A DNA stretch of 64,000 nt from Fragilaria radians (Eukaryota; Bacillariophyta; Fragilariophyceae; Fragilariales; Fragilariaceae). The DNA lies in contig CAAAJI010000021.1 of the NCBI GenBank assembly GCA_900642245.1, positions 137,731 to 201,730 on the forward strand, in the 5' to 3' direction. Below the pieces are notes generated by a model, which made no database searches, was not told the DNA's origin, and worked only from the letters and a program-made list of their open reading frames with translations. Each line of letters opens with the position of its first letter. Within the stretch, counting starts at the first letter, position 1. The position numbers were made by a program, and so were the translations under genes. Of this stretch, positions 22,501 through 32,985 are shown piece after piece.

Positions 22501-25500
22501 AATTACTTGATTGGCACAGGAAAGTAAAAGAATCCATGGGTACCAACCGACAGGAGCTTAACTTTACACTAGTACATGGCTTGATCTACGATGGTTCAGA
22601 AATTATCGACCGTTACATTTCTTGGAGAAAAAGTGGTGACGATGTAGTTGAATACAACATTGAAGCGCTGAAAAGATATCTATCAAATGCTTATAAAATG
22701 GTGAGACAGCCGAAGCTCAACTTTTTGTCGAAAATAGATGCCTCGCCACTTGGTCAAATGATTCTTGATAAGTTATATTCTCCTTCATTTGACGCAATTG
22801 AAGGATTTCCCTTCCTGATGATGTTACATCTCGTGTGGATTGGTCAAATTTCAGATGTGGTACATGCCGCCACCCATGAAGCCAGTGCCGTACAACCTAC
22901 GCTTCGAGATGCAGAGACATTACTTCTTATGGAACCAAAGCTCCCTAATGGGGGTATAAATGCATTGATAAATGAGGATATGGAAAAGATTAAATTACAA
23001 TTCCTCTGCTTGATTGACGAAGGGAGAGCACTCGAAGCCAATTCGAAGCAAATGTTATGCTTGGATAAGGAGATTTTCAGAGAACGTTATACAAACGGTG
23101 ATCAACTTCGAGAAATTCTTGGAGTTTTGAAAACCACTCAAGTCAAATTAAAGGCTTTGAAGCAAGGTGGAAAAGGTCTCGTATTGGACTCGGATTTAGA
23201 AAAGAGCATAGATCGATTAATCAAAGAGATATGCTGGTTTTTACGAGCTCTCTCCCATCCAATCTTGTTTTCCACTTCCAGCGATGAGGAAACAAGTGAG
23301 CGAGTTCCCTTTTCCGAAATTGTGGCGCTCTACGATCGAATACCTCAAAAACTTGATGGACGAATGTGGGAAATATCACGTGTTGCGATAAGGGTAAAAA
23401 CACTGTATGAAGCGGCAGATATATGGCAGAAAACTGTTTCATCTCTTTTCTCTCTTTCAAACAGGGGTGCCAAGCGCCGTCAAGTGTTGTCTCAAGATTC
23501 AGATGTGGATGCAACTGAAAACCAAGCGAAAGTAAGTAACTTTCAGCTTTCAGATTTAATCAAGGATCCAATTCTCCTCTCTGTCTCGATCCCAAATGAG
23601 GGCGCCGTTCGGGATGTATTGAACTACATTCATCAATTGGATGGTTTGTTTCACGCATTTCTTTCGCAAGACTTTGAGGGTGATCTGCCTGATCGAGCCC
23701 CTTTCCCTGAAGGATCCTCATTCATTGGAGTCAATGGAGAGTTCCACTTGTTTAGATTCACCGGTAGTCCGTTATACACAGAGTTGTTATCAGTAATGGC
23801 AAACATTAGGCAGATAGTGTCAAATATTACTGCTGAGACTGCAGGAAAAGATTTATTCGAGTGGATCGAAGAATGCGTCAAATGGATCGATTCGCTAACC
23901 AATGCGGTTACATTCACTTCACCTTTGGGCTCAAAAGATCGACTTGTAATTCCAATTGAAGCCGCGTTGCGAATTCTAGACAAGGGAAGAGATATATTTC
24001 TTGATATTCCAGAAAATGTGAAACGAGGTCTCGCATTACAAAAGATATGTATCTCAGCAAACAAGCAGCTGGAGAAGATGACCATTTCTTCGACAAAAGG
24101 AGGGGCTCTGCATAGCGTGGGTGGAACCACACTTAAATGGTGCGCGCTCTTGTTCGAATGGTTGAAATTTGATATTGAAAAATATCACGGTTGGCTAACA
24201 AGAGCAAAGCATTTGCTTGAAAAGGCAAGGGAATGGCTAGACATTTTTGACAATCCTAGCGATATCTCTCAAGATATCATTAACGATTCTTATTGCTGTG
24301 CTGAAGATCTCGAATTTCATCGAGACGCCTTAGAATCACTAGTTATTGTTCCAGAGAAAGCTTTTGTTGATAGTTTGAATACTTTCCCTGACGTTCTGAA
24401 AGAACGATTAACAAAGCTCGTGTCAGAATCAAAATGTAAACTGCAAATGGACGTCGCAAAAATTAGTCGGTATCGCGATACTAGCATTTTAGTAACAGAG
24501 AGACATAACCTATTGAATGCATTGCTTATTCGCCATCGCTTGACAGCGTCGGATGTAATTGATGATCACTTGTTGTCAGATTCTATGACAGACTACCGAG
24601 AAAAAGCACGAATGAAACTAGAAAGTAAAGTAATGAAAAAAGGGATGAGAATGATTGGCTTAGAGACAAACTCTCAACCGGATGCATCTTTATATTGTGC
24701 TTTAAGGTCATGGGAAATAGAAGCTGCGGTGTTCTCGGCCATTAATGCGGATGACAAATCGTTTATGAATCAGTACACGTCCAAACTAGCGACATACTTC
24801 AATAATATTGATGCGATCAAAAATCCAACTCTTTGTGCAAGAGTAATAGCAAATAAAGTTACCGCTCATGATTTAGTTGAAATGTCATTTGAGGAAAGCG
24901 TGAATTCGGAAGTGAGTATGAAAAAATCAATCGAAAAGGTCGAAAGTGAAAAAAAAGAATATCCGTCGCAGAAAGAGTCACGCACAAAGACTTCAGAACC
25001 AAGAAGAAATACAATGAAGACTTTACTCAAGATGACTTTGTCATCAAGAGATCTGAGTTCAACGAGTAAGCCAAACGAACCAACCCTCGCCCTTTCATCA
25101 ATTGTCAACCCGTTACCACACATTGAGAGTTCGTTAGAACAAAGTCGTGAAACAACAGTAAAGGCTATTCTCAATGGTAGTAGTCCCGCAGTTATGGATA
25201 TGAAAGCTTCTGAAACCACGACAGAGCGTATTGATCCTTTAACCGTACCTCCTCCACCACCACCGTTGATATTGTCCACCAACTGGTTGTCAAATCCCCT
25301 TAAAGTAGCGTATTCGTTTCTATTAAGCGAAAGTGGCACAGATAAGTTTACCTTCAAAATTGCTGGAGATGAACGTCGATCAGCAAATTATACCTTTCAG
25401 ACTAAGCTTATCTTAGAAGATGCAAAATCCTCAGACTTGAACGGAATTTTGAAAGACTTGATACTAAGTAAAGGGAGATTGCAGATGAATGACTTCAATA

Positions 25501-25775
25501 GTTTCCTTGGTTCCAAGCTAAAGTCAGGTCGATCCAAGATGACTGTGCTTCGATTATCTGTGTGTGGAGGTTCAGATATGTTCAAGAAATTTTATAAAGA
25601 ATATCAGAGTAAAGATCGGATCGCTTTCTGTGATCTGGAAAATGGCCATAAAGTGTTCTTGCTGACTCCGAAATATCATCATGCAGCCGCTCCGTCGATT
25701 CGAGAACGCTTAGTCCATGAGAAAAGTACTTATGCTGTACTTCTGTGTAAAAAAAGAAAAGACTTGGAAGAATGA
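19533..25775 (+). CDS. Giant probable nuclear protein: PDZ-like, Tudor-like, helical, SPOC-like
   Basis: Encodes ~2,080 residues in one exon; the start is the first in-frame ATG. Order seen: residues ~60-155 resemble a PDZ domain (YDTVVFSTPFGLLMNI, then DVFIAINGINVLGKDFTEVV); ~202-260 look like a Tudor/chromo-barrel segment (ADWYDGKVLLFQQ, then YTMVLNQNLVRPSARAWILR); a basic patch ARRTKRRKIHR suggests a nuclear signal. A long helical region rich in W and L heptads follows (~270-1,800), with passages such as VKTLYEAADIWQKTVSSLFS that recall PLU-1-like regions of JARID1 demethylases. Then a low-complexity KES/RTKT stretch, a PPPPPP run at ~1,905, and a SPOC-like C-terminus with FKKFYKEYQSKDRIAFCDLE and HKVFLLTPK. 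A role in chromatin or transcription is inferred; no catalytic domain was seen. Confidence 0.7.
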   Translation: MFPKTWTKDWAESLVGKDWEIFWDSTSMVDPNVDVNDIISPDGEINKDLMNKLNSDLPPLHSGEYDTVVFSTPFGLLMNIKAHDCYVTFNGYVSLPDGSKGPSELKNCIRGSCDVFIAINGINVLGKDFTEVVSLLKEGAKSKYVALRLRICESGDDGVFDEITRSMERYSSLELESADTNSIRHNDEENNESHSEDENLEDAIADWYDGKVLLFQQTTKGCFFQVCFLGDSKIYTMVLNQNLVRPSARAWILRTKAILDVQDEENWENVLPKDTSMLEDLDNLQSIQQQLEQSLVNMTPNLLPSTSQQDQNCLEKIQRLRFVTQSQIYLRTRLAPVEMIIEQQVDEHEPSEVYIDHLNSCLQKLDEALEWFCKSWKLQQGIVNEIDLPSVVSPLVIHQEYVDAGRQTLRNLITISTDRSVLKKRTAVSNPGARRTKRRKIHRDLDSMPCSIQRYSESESMDSVMDEFLTSPVTFTALIQFPDKIQPLLRRWFEKFCLQMLSTMMNLILAPLEDCEVQISKILGEESTKNCNQDNLIQPFDLEHSDDHLSQEKEYTKNQKYFTSQDIEDLLHHMNAHPVLRSIDLSSIKQKLHSKIDSIAKLEADAWKVIATIADKPIDICEVDGVLAALEGISDQFDSDYSFLIDESPLRNDADSKLTRKVIENAYILRKWLIDLHHAESHRERINFIQDVVDRANNLPTVPCLPGENDQLNSLAARFLQAVASAQALSQRLSSCEQSLDPYVAELMQHQTLPADNARLKTLEGIEKILCCLSHFPFLSIVEEKLAVRKDLFSWVDSERPFANGAKKSRTIDDVEETYKILTNLLIGTSQGRKDLIVSLRHDGSIEKEIRHCAQMDFDHLTDNIGPTFHAQYVEATNWKQRASAILNTLRFHKNPVAGEPLTTSKGSSMVELKRIQDLLDDYEILYFSIPEFHKLILAVWEDATQWSQNVHHMIGTEHNLLSQLMFYRSERPRGIIVDPSRHIFDAFIELLDWHRKVKESMGTNRQELNFTLVHGLIYDGSEIIDRYISWRKSGDDVVEYNIEALKRYLSNAYKMVRQPKLNFLSKIDASPLGQMILDKLYSPSFDAIEGFPFLMMLHLVWIGQISDVVHAATHEASAVQPTLRDAETLLLMEPKLPNGGINALINEDMEKIKLQFLCLIDEGRALEANSKQMLCLDKEIFRERYTNGDQLREILGVLKTTQVKLKALKQGGKGLVLDSDLEKSIDRLIKEICWFLRALSHPILFSTSSDEETSERVPFSEIVALYDRIPQKLDGRMWEISRVAIRVKTLYEAADIWQKTVSSLFSLSNRGAKRRQVLSQDSDVDATENQAKVSNFQLSDLIKDPILLSVSIPNEGAVRDVLNYIHQLDGLFHAFLSQDFEGDLPDRAPFPEGSSFIGVNGEFHLFRFTGSPLYTELLSVMANIRQIVSNITAETAGKDLFEWIEECVKWIDSLTNAVTFTSPLGSKDRLVIPIEAALRILDKGRDIFLDIPENVKRGLALQKICISANKQLEKMTISSTKGGALHSVGGTTLKWCALLFEWLKFDIEKYHGWLTRAKHLLEKAREWLDIFDNPSDISQDIINDSYCCAEDLEFHRDALESLVIVPEKAFVDSLNTFPDVLKERLTKLVSESKCKLQMDVAKISRYRDTSILVTERHNLLNALLIRHRLTASDVIDDHLLSDSMTDYREKARMKLESKVMKKGMRMIGLETNSQPDASLYCALRSWEIEAAVFSAINADDKSFMNQYTSKLATYFNNIDAIKNPTLCARVIANKVTAHDLVEMSFEESVNSEVSMKKSIEKVESEKKEYPSQKESRTKTSEPRRNTMKTLLKMTLSSRDLSSTSKPNEPTLALSSIVNPLPHIESSLEQSRETTVKAILNGSSPAVMDMKASETTTERIDPLTVPPPPPPLILSTNWLSNPLKVAYSFLLSESGTDKFTFKIAGDERRSANYTFQTKLILEDAKSSDLNGILKDLILSKGRLQMNDFNSFLGSKLKSGRSKMTVLRLSVCGGSDMFKKFYKEYQSKDRIAFCDLENGHKVFLLTPKYHHAAAPSIRERLVHEKSTYAVLLCKKRKDLEE

Positions 25776-26374
25776 TGCTTCCTGGAGGGCGATGTTCTTC
25801 GTGATGCTACCATAATGGAATGACACCTAACCGTGTCGCGAGTGGAATATTTCTGGATTTCCCACTGTCAGACTTGCTAGTACTTTACTGTCACTTGCCG
25901 TTAAATCACCTAGTGGGTAAAATAAAAATAGTACACAATTCTTTTCATGTTTCTTCCTTGAAGGTCTGTAATTTGTTTGCTATCAAGATTGTATCTTATT
26001 CAAAATCACCAACAGATCGAGGGACTAGCCAGTTTGATGATTCAACGATGCCATAGAATCCCCATTATCAATCAAATTCTCCGGAAATGTAAGGCAATAG
26101 TGTATCGAGGCGTAACGAAGCTGTTTTGATAGATTGTGCATCTGTATTCGTACTCAGCAAGTGTTTGTTTTGCTTGGCGACTTATTAAATATGCTTATTA
26201 AGAATAATGAATAATTAAAAAGAGAAACTTTTCTATTTTATGTGATATTTCCAATACCTGTCCATGTTGGAAATGCTCAATTCCAATCAGTTTAGGCACT
26301 CTAAAAAATCACCTGACGTGTTCCAATATTTGTGCAAATAGTAATAACACAAATTCAAGACAAGAAATGACACG
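25776..26374. other. Intergenic region
   Basis: It holds the 3' flank of the giant gene and the upstream region of the plastid protein gene. A 78-codon open frame at 25820-26056 has no recognisable motif and is left unannotated. Confidence 0.5.
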
Positions 26375-27106
26375 ATGTTCTCACTGTTGCTATTCTATTT
26401 TATATTAATCTCACGATGCACGGCCTTTATAATTATCCCAGAAAGTATCAAATACTCGAAAAATTGCTGGACTTCATTCAAGTATTCTGAGTTTCAAAGT
26501 AAATCATCAGCATCAACATCAGCCTCATCAAATACGAATTCTCGTTCCTTCGTTGCTCAACGAATGAGAAAGTCAAATATTTTGATCGATGAAACTGACG
26601 CAGGTTCACTTTGGATTCAAATCCCGGCTGTAGGAATCAAAGCAGATAACCTTTTTGAAATAGGATTTACAGCAACATGGCTTGGACTCGTTGGACAAAT
26701 GACTGTTCGATCATTCGCGGCAGGAGCTGTTGGTCCTGTCGGGTCACTTATCTTTATTCCATTTTGGCTGGCTGGTGCACAGCTGACCAAAAAGACAGCA
26801 ATTGATCCTCTAACGGATATTGATCTTACCATAGGTGTATATGCGTGGTCATTGAGCAAGAAAGTTTTAGGAAAAATTGTAAAAGTAACAGAAGGACCCA
26901 CATGGGAATTGGAAGCTGCCGAAGTCAGTTCTGACATTGAGGTAAATGGGAAAGCTCTAACGTGTGTCCAACTAAGTGTCGGAGGAAAGATTGAATCATT
27001 TGGAAACTCGTTGTCAGAGAAGGAGAAGGAATGGCTCGTTCAAGAAATCAACAATTGGTTGTACAAGAATAAAGACGAGATATGCAATGCAGCTGATAGC
27101 TTTTGA
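26375..27106 (+). CDS. Plastid-targeted membrane protein of unknown function
   Basis: Encodes 243 residues. MFSLLLFYFILISRCTA is a signal peptide followed immediately by FIIIP, the aromatic-first motif of diatom plastid preproteins, then a Ser/Thr/Asn-rich transit region up to about residue 60. The mature part begins with SLWIQIPAVGIKADNLFEIG and has one or two membrane segments (GLVGQMTVRSFAAGAVGPVG, SLIFIPFWLAGAQL). A soluble C-terminal portion (~85 residues) ends in SEKEKEWLVQEINNWLY. The overall plan, two spans followed by a small soluble domain, resembles uncharacterised cyanobacterial and plastid proteins, but I cannot name a family. No intron seen. Confidence 0.7.
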   Translation: MFSLLLFYFILISRCTAFIIIPESIKYSKNCWTSFKYSEFQSKSSASTSASSNTNSRSFVAQRMRKSNILIDETDAGSLWIQIPAVGIKADNLFEIGFTATWLGLVGQMTVRSFAAGAVGPVGSLIFIPFWLAGAQLTKKTAIDPLTDIDLTIGVYAWSLSKKVLGKIVKVTEGPTWELEAAEVSSDIEVNGKALTCVQLSVGGKIESFGNSLSEKEKEWLVQEINNWLYKNKDEICNAADSF

Positions 27107-29045
27107 AATAAACTTTCCAAATGAAAAGAATCCCAGCTATCTATCCTTATTGCATCCTTGCAATCTCGTCTCCTGTAATTTTCTTCCTGAAAGAAAAGTA
27201 GCCTCTCAGAAATGATAAAATACTTCAAGGAACTTATAGAAAATAATTTGAATGCATCCACGACATCTCGAATTTGAGAAGCGATGAACTAGGCATTGAA
27301 ATTGAACAGACAATTTTAATTATCCTGTTAAACAGTTTTTTAAAGTTTTTGCTCTAAATGCTTTGTTATAACAACCAGACATGTCTTCTTTGGGAAAAGA
27401 TTTTTCTTCTCACATAAAAATATATGGAACGTTGGAGAAATTTGAAATATGACAATGAGTAGCATATCCTGTCGCATTGTGACATGTCACGGAACAAAAC
27501 ATCTCGGTTTTGCCCATATAAGTTGTAGAAATATGTGTCACCTATGCCTCCTTTGTATAATTCCATGATAAACAACTGATTTTTCATAATTGGAGGATTG
27601 TTCCATGACATTCACCAGTATCCGATTTGCATAAATTACTATGTATTGTCCTTTGAAGCCTTGAAATGAGCTTTACCAGCGAGGCAATCGATTTGGAATG
27701 TATTTCCCACGGCTAATCTCACCTAGCTATTCAAAAAGAAAGTGTGTACCGAAGATAAGTGGTCGTGAAGTTTCCTTATGTTTGACAAAATATTGTGTTA
27801 AAGTCGCATCACGTGATTTAGTTTGATATTTTAAGAATTCAAAAAGAAAAAATTGAAGGAACTCAAATTGGAGATACCATTAGGCAGATTGATGAGAATC
27901 ATAAATGATTGAAACATGCTATTTCACAGGAACAACAACTTCGACAAATTCAAGAAAAGAACAATACTGAAACAACTTTTAAAGAGAAGCCTGAAGTTCA
28001 GTGAATGGATGATACCAAGATTGAATGAACTTTTCTGGAGGACTTGCGACAGTATTCACAGGCACTCCGCAGCTGTGGAAATCGGATGTTCCTGTGGTAA
28101 AAAATGTGAAAAAACATGTGGAAAAAAATGTGTACCGAAAGGCAGCATCACATCTGAAGGAATATTTTGAAATTGCAAACAACTCTCAACACACTTTCTT
28201 GAAACATTTTGACAATCGAAAAATAATCTATTTTAGATAAACTTAGGAAATTATCTAGGCCAGCTGATAAGTGATGTAATGTAATACGCTAGAAATCCCT
28301 GAGGTTTGTTTTGGAGTTCTCCAAAAGGAATCTCGCCTTGTAATTGAATGTTTGGGGGAATCATAGGCGAACATCAAGGATTGGGAATCTTCAATGCCAT
28401 CCATGAACTAAGTGGAAAATTACTGGAAGGCGTCGTTTCTATTCACAATAAGCTTTAATTGATTCCACAATGAAAAGTAAACGAAAAAGAAAAGAAGAGC
28501 AGTAGAACGTTCTCGATAATCCCAGTAATACATGCATCAGAGTGAAATATCTCCTACGCGTATGTTATTGATATTGTTAGTATATATCAAAAATAAAAGT
28601 AGATTTTTATGGGATCATTATATGATTTGCTGAGGATAAGCGTCGAGAAGTAATTACGCCTCTTGTATCGCCATCCATTCTTAACTTTCGAAATGAAGGC
28701 TTTCTTAGAAATACGTTTCAATTCAAATAATATTATCAGTCATTGCCGTGCGTTCTCGAAGAATTCGGAGTTCCAGGTATCGAAATAAACCACAAATACC
28801 TGTAGTAGTAGGTTGTTACTGTACACCCCACTAGGTCAAAAAGGTCGAAGGATAACGACCAAAGCTAAGGGTTAAGTCCTAATGTCATTTTGATGTGCCT
28901 TTGTCAGCTGAAAGTAGACTCGAATAAGCCTGACCGAACCGTTATCATTATCAGCGAGAGGTAGTTAAGGTTACTTTTGTTAATAGAATTGTATTGTAGC
29001 ACTCTCGAAGAAAGTCGCTGGATAGAAGGTTTTCCTTCTGCACCC
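27107..29045. other. Intergenic region, 1.9 kb
   Basis: No gene supported. An 81-codon minus frame starting at an ATG (27611-27366) and overlapping plus frames at 27916-28240 lack recognisable domains; one of the latter has a Cys/Lys-rich tail (CSCGKKCEKTCGKKC). A small inverted repeat GGTCG...CGACC occurs at about 28842-28859. The last few hundred bases should contain the promoter, and possibly a further 5' exon, of the next gene. Confidence 0.45.
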
Positions 29046-32000
29046 ATGATGATTACTTCCAAATTTAACGCCAAACGTTTCGCTGGAAAGCCTTTACGGC
29101 AGCCTATATATCAATTTCAATCCGTAGAATCATGCAAGAAAGATTTGGAGGGATCGACGTTGTATGAAGTTCAGAGTCGAGAGGACTTTGTCGATGCTAC
29201 AGCTGAAATAGTTCTCCTATGTAATGAAGCCATGCGGCGTTCCAAACGACCTAGTGGTAAATCCATGTCTAAGCCACTAAGTCTAGAGTATATTGCAGAT
29301 CGACTTGTAAGTAAGGAGTTTCATCGTAAAACCTGTTTGTTATCCTTCTTTTCTGTTCACAAGGTCATTCTCTAATCTTCACGTTAGGACATTGATGATC
29401 CCATATCTGGATTCTTCGTCCGTGATCAAGATTCCAAATTGCAGGGCTTTATCACGTTCACGACATTCACAAATTGGCAAAAATCATTTCGTTGGGACTC
29501 TATTCATGAGTCAGCATTTTCATATGACGAACCAAGCTTGTCAAGGGAAATGGCGAATGGTCAACGAGTATACGACAAAGATGGCTTGTTAGCGATGGAA
29601 CTCCAACAAACTGTCCACTGTGGTGATCCTTGGAATGAGGGGATCGTTTGGCCTAGACTAGCGGAAATTTCTCTGCTCGGTGGATTAGGCTGTGGAAAGG
29701 TTTTGCTATCATTGGTCATCGAACGACTGGAGACGTTAAAGGCTACATCCAATCAAAACTATGACTACGCTGTTCTTCAAGCAACCGAGAATTCAGTTCC
29801 ATTTTATGAGTCAATGGGATTCATACGAGTTGGGGCATTGACAATTGATGAACAATTCATGAAAAATAGAGAAAAAGCATCCAAACATGAATTGGACTTA
29901 ACACGCAAAACTGACGCGCCTCCAGATGAAATTCTCAGGGAATCTAATTCATCTTCAAATTCTGTTTCTTCTTCATCTGATATTGTATCAAGTCCTGTTG
30001 ATGTGTATACAGTAACAAAAGCTGGAGAAACCCCGGCAGAAATTGCGAAAAAGTTCAATGTGCCCGTGTGGGATATCATTTTTCTTAATCATTACACGTT
30101 TCCTGATCTCAATTCAAGAAGCCGTCTAATGAAGGAAACAACTCTGTTCTTGCCCTCAGCCGTAGCATCAAAGGCTGATGCACGCTCTTTAGCAACGACT
30201 ATCGAAGATCTTGAAGGAGAATCCAGTGCTCCCAGATGGTATATAGCAAATGAAAATGACACACCAAAGATGATAGCTAATAAGTTTGGCATCAACTGTA
30301 AAGATCTGGTAAAAGCAAACAATGAGCGCTTACCTGAACTTTTAGCACTATCACGGCTGAAGGCAGGAACTCGCGTTCGAGTCTCTCACTTCCATCTTCA
30401 CGAGGATGAGCACGTACCTTACTGTCATTGGACTTTCCCAGACGACAGCTTTGAAAGCGGTGACCCTAGTTATATGATGGCGAGAAAGTTACATCGTCGT
30501 ATGGGTGTGGCAGCGAATGATCGTCCCGTTCAATCGTCTCTGGCAGTCAAAGTCATGAAAAATGTAAGGCCTCCGTCGTCTTTATTCCATATCGCCAACG
30601 CCACCCCGAAGAAAACACCCAAGTCAGCAAAGAAGAAGAAATCAAAAACATCGTTACTCCCTTCAGTAGAAATCCCCCCAAAGCCGAAAAGACCACTTTC
30701 CTCCTACGTACTATTCTGCAACGAATACCGTGAATCCCTAAAGGAGGAGTTGGCGGGCAAACCTGGTTCGGAATATACAAAGGTATTATCGGCTCTTTGG
30801 AAAGAGCTAAACGATGAAGCTAAGGCTATTTATATGGAAAAGCACGAGTCAGCAAAACGTGAATATAGAATTGCAATGACCGAGTATGAAAAAGCTCTTG
30901 CTGAGTTCTACGAAAAATATCCCGACCTAAAGCCGACCTTGGCATCCGACGATGACCAAGACGACGACTGTGCTTCATCGAAAGGCGAAGATTCTTTATT
31001 CAACAAAGTCGTAACATTGAATTATTCTGGGCCTCTTCTAGACTCACATAAGGAATTTAAATACTTTTACGTTTTGACTTATATACCAGACCTCCAGTGG
31101 TGCCACCTAGTGCCAATGAGAAGTGTGGGCACATGGGGCCCTGACAAGCCCAAGTGCGGAGGGAGGCCTATATGGATGTTAGTGAATGAAAAGGAAGGGA
31201 AAGAAATCGATATTAGTTCTACCTTTTGTCGTGCAGTTAAATCCAGAGGACTTCGCCATACGGTAGATGCTGACAAAGAACAATGGGACATTCCTGGCAG
31301 CGTCGCGATTCAAGAGCCTCATACAAACTATCTCGAAACCATGACTTCAGCCAATATTGTAATTTCTCCAATGGATAATGATTTAGAATTCAAAGCATCA
31401 GCAAGGGACGTGCCCCTCCGACATAAGGAAGAAATCTCGACAATCATGAAATCTGCATCAAAAACCAAAAAGAGAAAGCGTGTTAATGATGCAAGCATTA
31501 GCAAGAAAATTTTTACAGGCGAGACTTTGAAACGGAAACTTATGCATTCCAACGTTTCGGACCAAAATAACGGCAAGACTTTAGTTGATGCCATTTCAAC
31601 GGAGCAAAACGATTTGAAAGCAGGAGTACTTGACTTAGATACAGTTGACGGACAGAGATTTATCGAATCTTTAGAGACTAAATATGGTGCTGGAGGAAAT
31701 GGAGGAAAAAGGTGTTATTTCCCTCGCAAAAAGGGTTCAAGTCCCACTGGTAAAGTCTCACGAAGCAGAGCAGAATCTCAATCTGTGGAGGATGAATGTA
31801 GGACATTCGAAGGCTCATCGATCGATGTTGACAAGTCCCCTAATGTAAATAAGAGAGAAAGGAAATCTTTTCATGTTGCTCCCAAAAAGTCTGTACGTAT
31901 AACAGGCAAAGTGCCAGAAAGAAATGCCGTAGCTTTGGTAAAGAGCGATATGGATAGCGTCATTGAATCACATTCCCTTGAAGAAGTTCCGAAGACATCA

Positions 32001-32915
32001 CTCAGGGCCAGAAAATACCCGATACGCAAATCTACCATGCGAAATGCCATTGTTCAAGATGCCTTAAATGATGAAACTGATTGTTCCATTGTGAAACCGA
32101 CGAGAAAGAATCCTTGTCGAAAAGCTGCTCCAAATGCTGTGGGATTTTTTAAGGAACCAAAGCATATGGAAGATGTAAGTATTTTGGTTGACTCTGAAAA
32201 TCTTGAGAAAAAGAAGAAAACAAAGCGTTCTGACGACAGAGAGAAAAAGGTATCAAAGGCCTTTAGGTCGAATCGTAATCACCTGCGTCGTAAGGCAGTC
32301 CCTGTTTCTGTGAAATATTTCGATGATCAATTTACGGATGACGTAGAAGTTGTGGAAGCTTCAGAGGGTATTGAGAGTAGTGTAGAAGCTATGGAATCTG
32401 ATGCTACATTAGATGATATGTCATCAAAAGAATCAATTGCAAACAAGCGACACATCAATATTCGAACAAGAAGTCGCCGCAAATCATCGATTGGGTCCAT
32501 ACAAAGTGCACATTCCTTGCGAAGCAAGACTCGGCTGCAGGAACTCGACAGTCCCTCGACGTTGTCCGAGACGAAAGTTTCTACAATGTCGGATTGCGAG
32601 AAGACTTCCCTATCTTCACGACCTCGTCGTCAAGCAGCCAATTTGAATCCTGGTTTCTTCAGTGAATCAAGATTGAAGATAGAAACCCCTCCTCGAGAAA
32701 AAGCTCGAAGAAAATCCAACTCGACTGTCTCAGACATTTTGCCCAAACTTGAAGCAAAATCGAAAGAGCCGAAGCCGAAGAAGGCTGTGACGTCTAACTC
32801 GAGGAAGAAGTTGGATCTGAATCAAAAGGGTACATTTCATATTCGCAAACAACCTAACCGAAATATGGGACTCCAAACTCCTTTTGTATCTCGCCATCGT
32901 TTGATAATATCATGA
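29046..32915 (+). CDS. GNAT - LysM - LysM - HMG-box fusion protein (two exons)
   Basis: Exon 1 is 29046-29306 and exon 2 is 29388-32915, spliced in phase 0 (ADRL|DIDDP), giving about 1,262 residues. Residues ~1-240 form a GNAT acetyltransferase-like domain: GLGCGKVLLSLVIERL fits motif A (acetyl-CoA loop) and ATENSVPFYESMGFIRVG fits motif B. LysM-like repeats follow at ~293-345 (YTVTKAGETPAEIAKKFNVP) and ~368-420 (WYIANENDTPKMIANKFGIN). An HMG box lies at ~515-600 (PKRPLSSYVLFCNEYRESL). At ~641-721 is a compact conserved-looking block (YFYVLTYIPDLQWCHLVPMR). The final ~500 residues are very basic with NLS-like KTKKRKR and at least three degenerate R-R-K-A-x-P-N-x-V-x-F-F units. HMG box and NLSs point to a nuclear, chromatin-linked protein; the role of LysM here is unknown. 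Confidence 0.75.
29307..29387 (+). other. Intron of the GNAT-LysM-HMG gene
   Basis: 81 nt, with donor GTAAGTAAGG and acceptor TTCACGTTAG. Splicing in phase 0 joins two frames that together make a continuous GNAT-like N-terminus. Confidence 0.8.
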
Positions 32916-32985
32916 TAAAGTATGCTATTTTGGTAAAGAATAAGACTGAATAGGAATCCTTTATTTCTACGGCTATTTTTGTCAT

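Noticed and set aside
28025..28240. Overlapping plus frames with a Cys/Lys-rich tail (CSCGKKCEKTCGKKC)
   Set aside because: The pattern comes from a simple GTGGAAAAAA-like repeat in the DNA rather than a known metallothionein or zinc motif.
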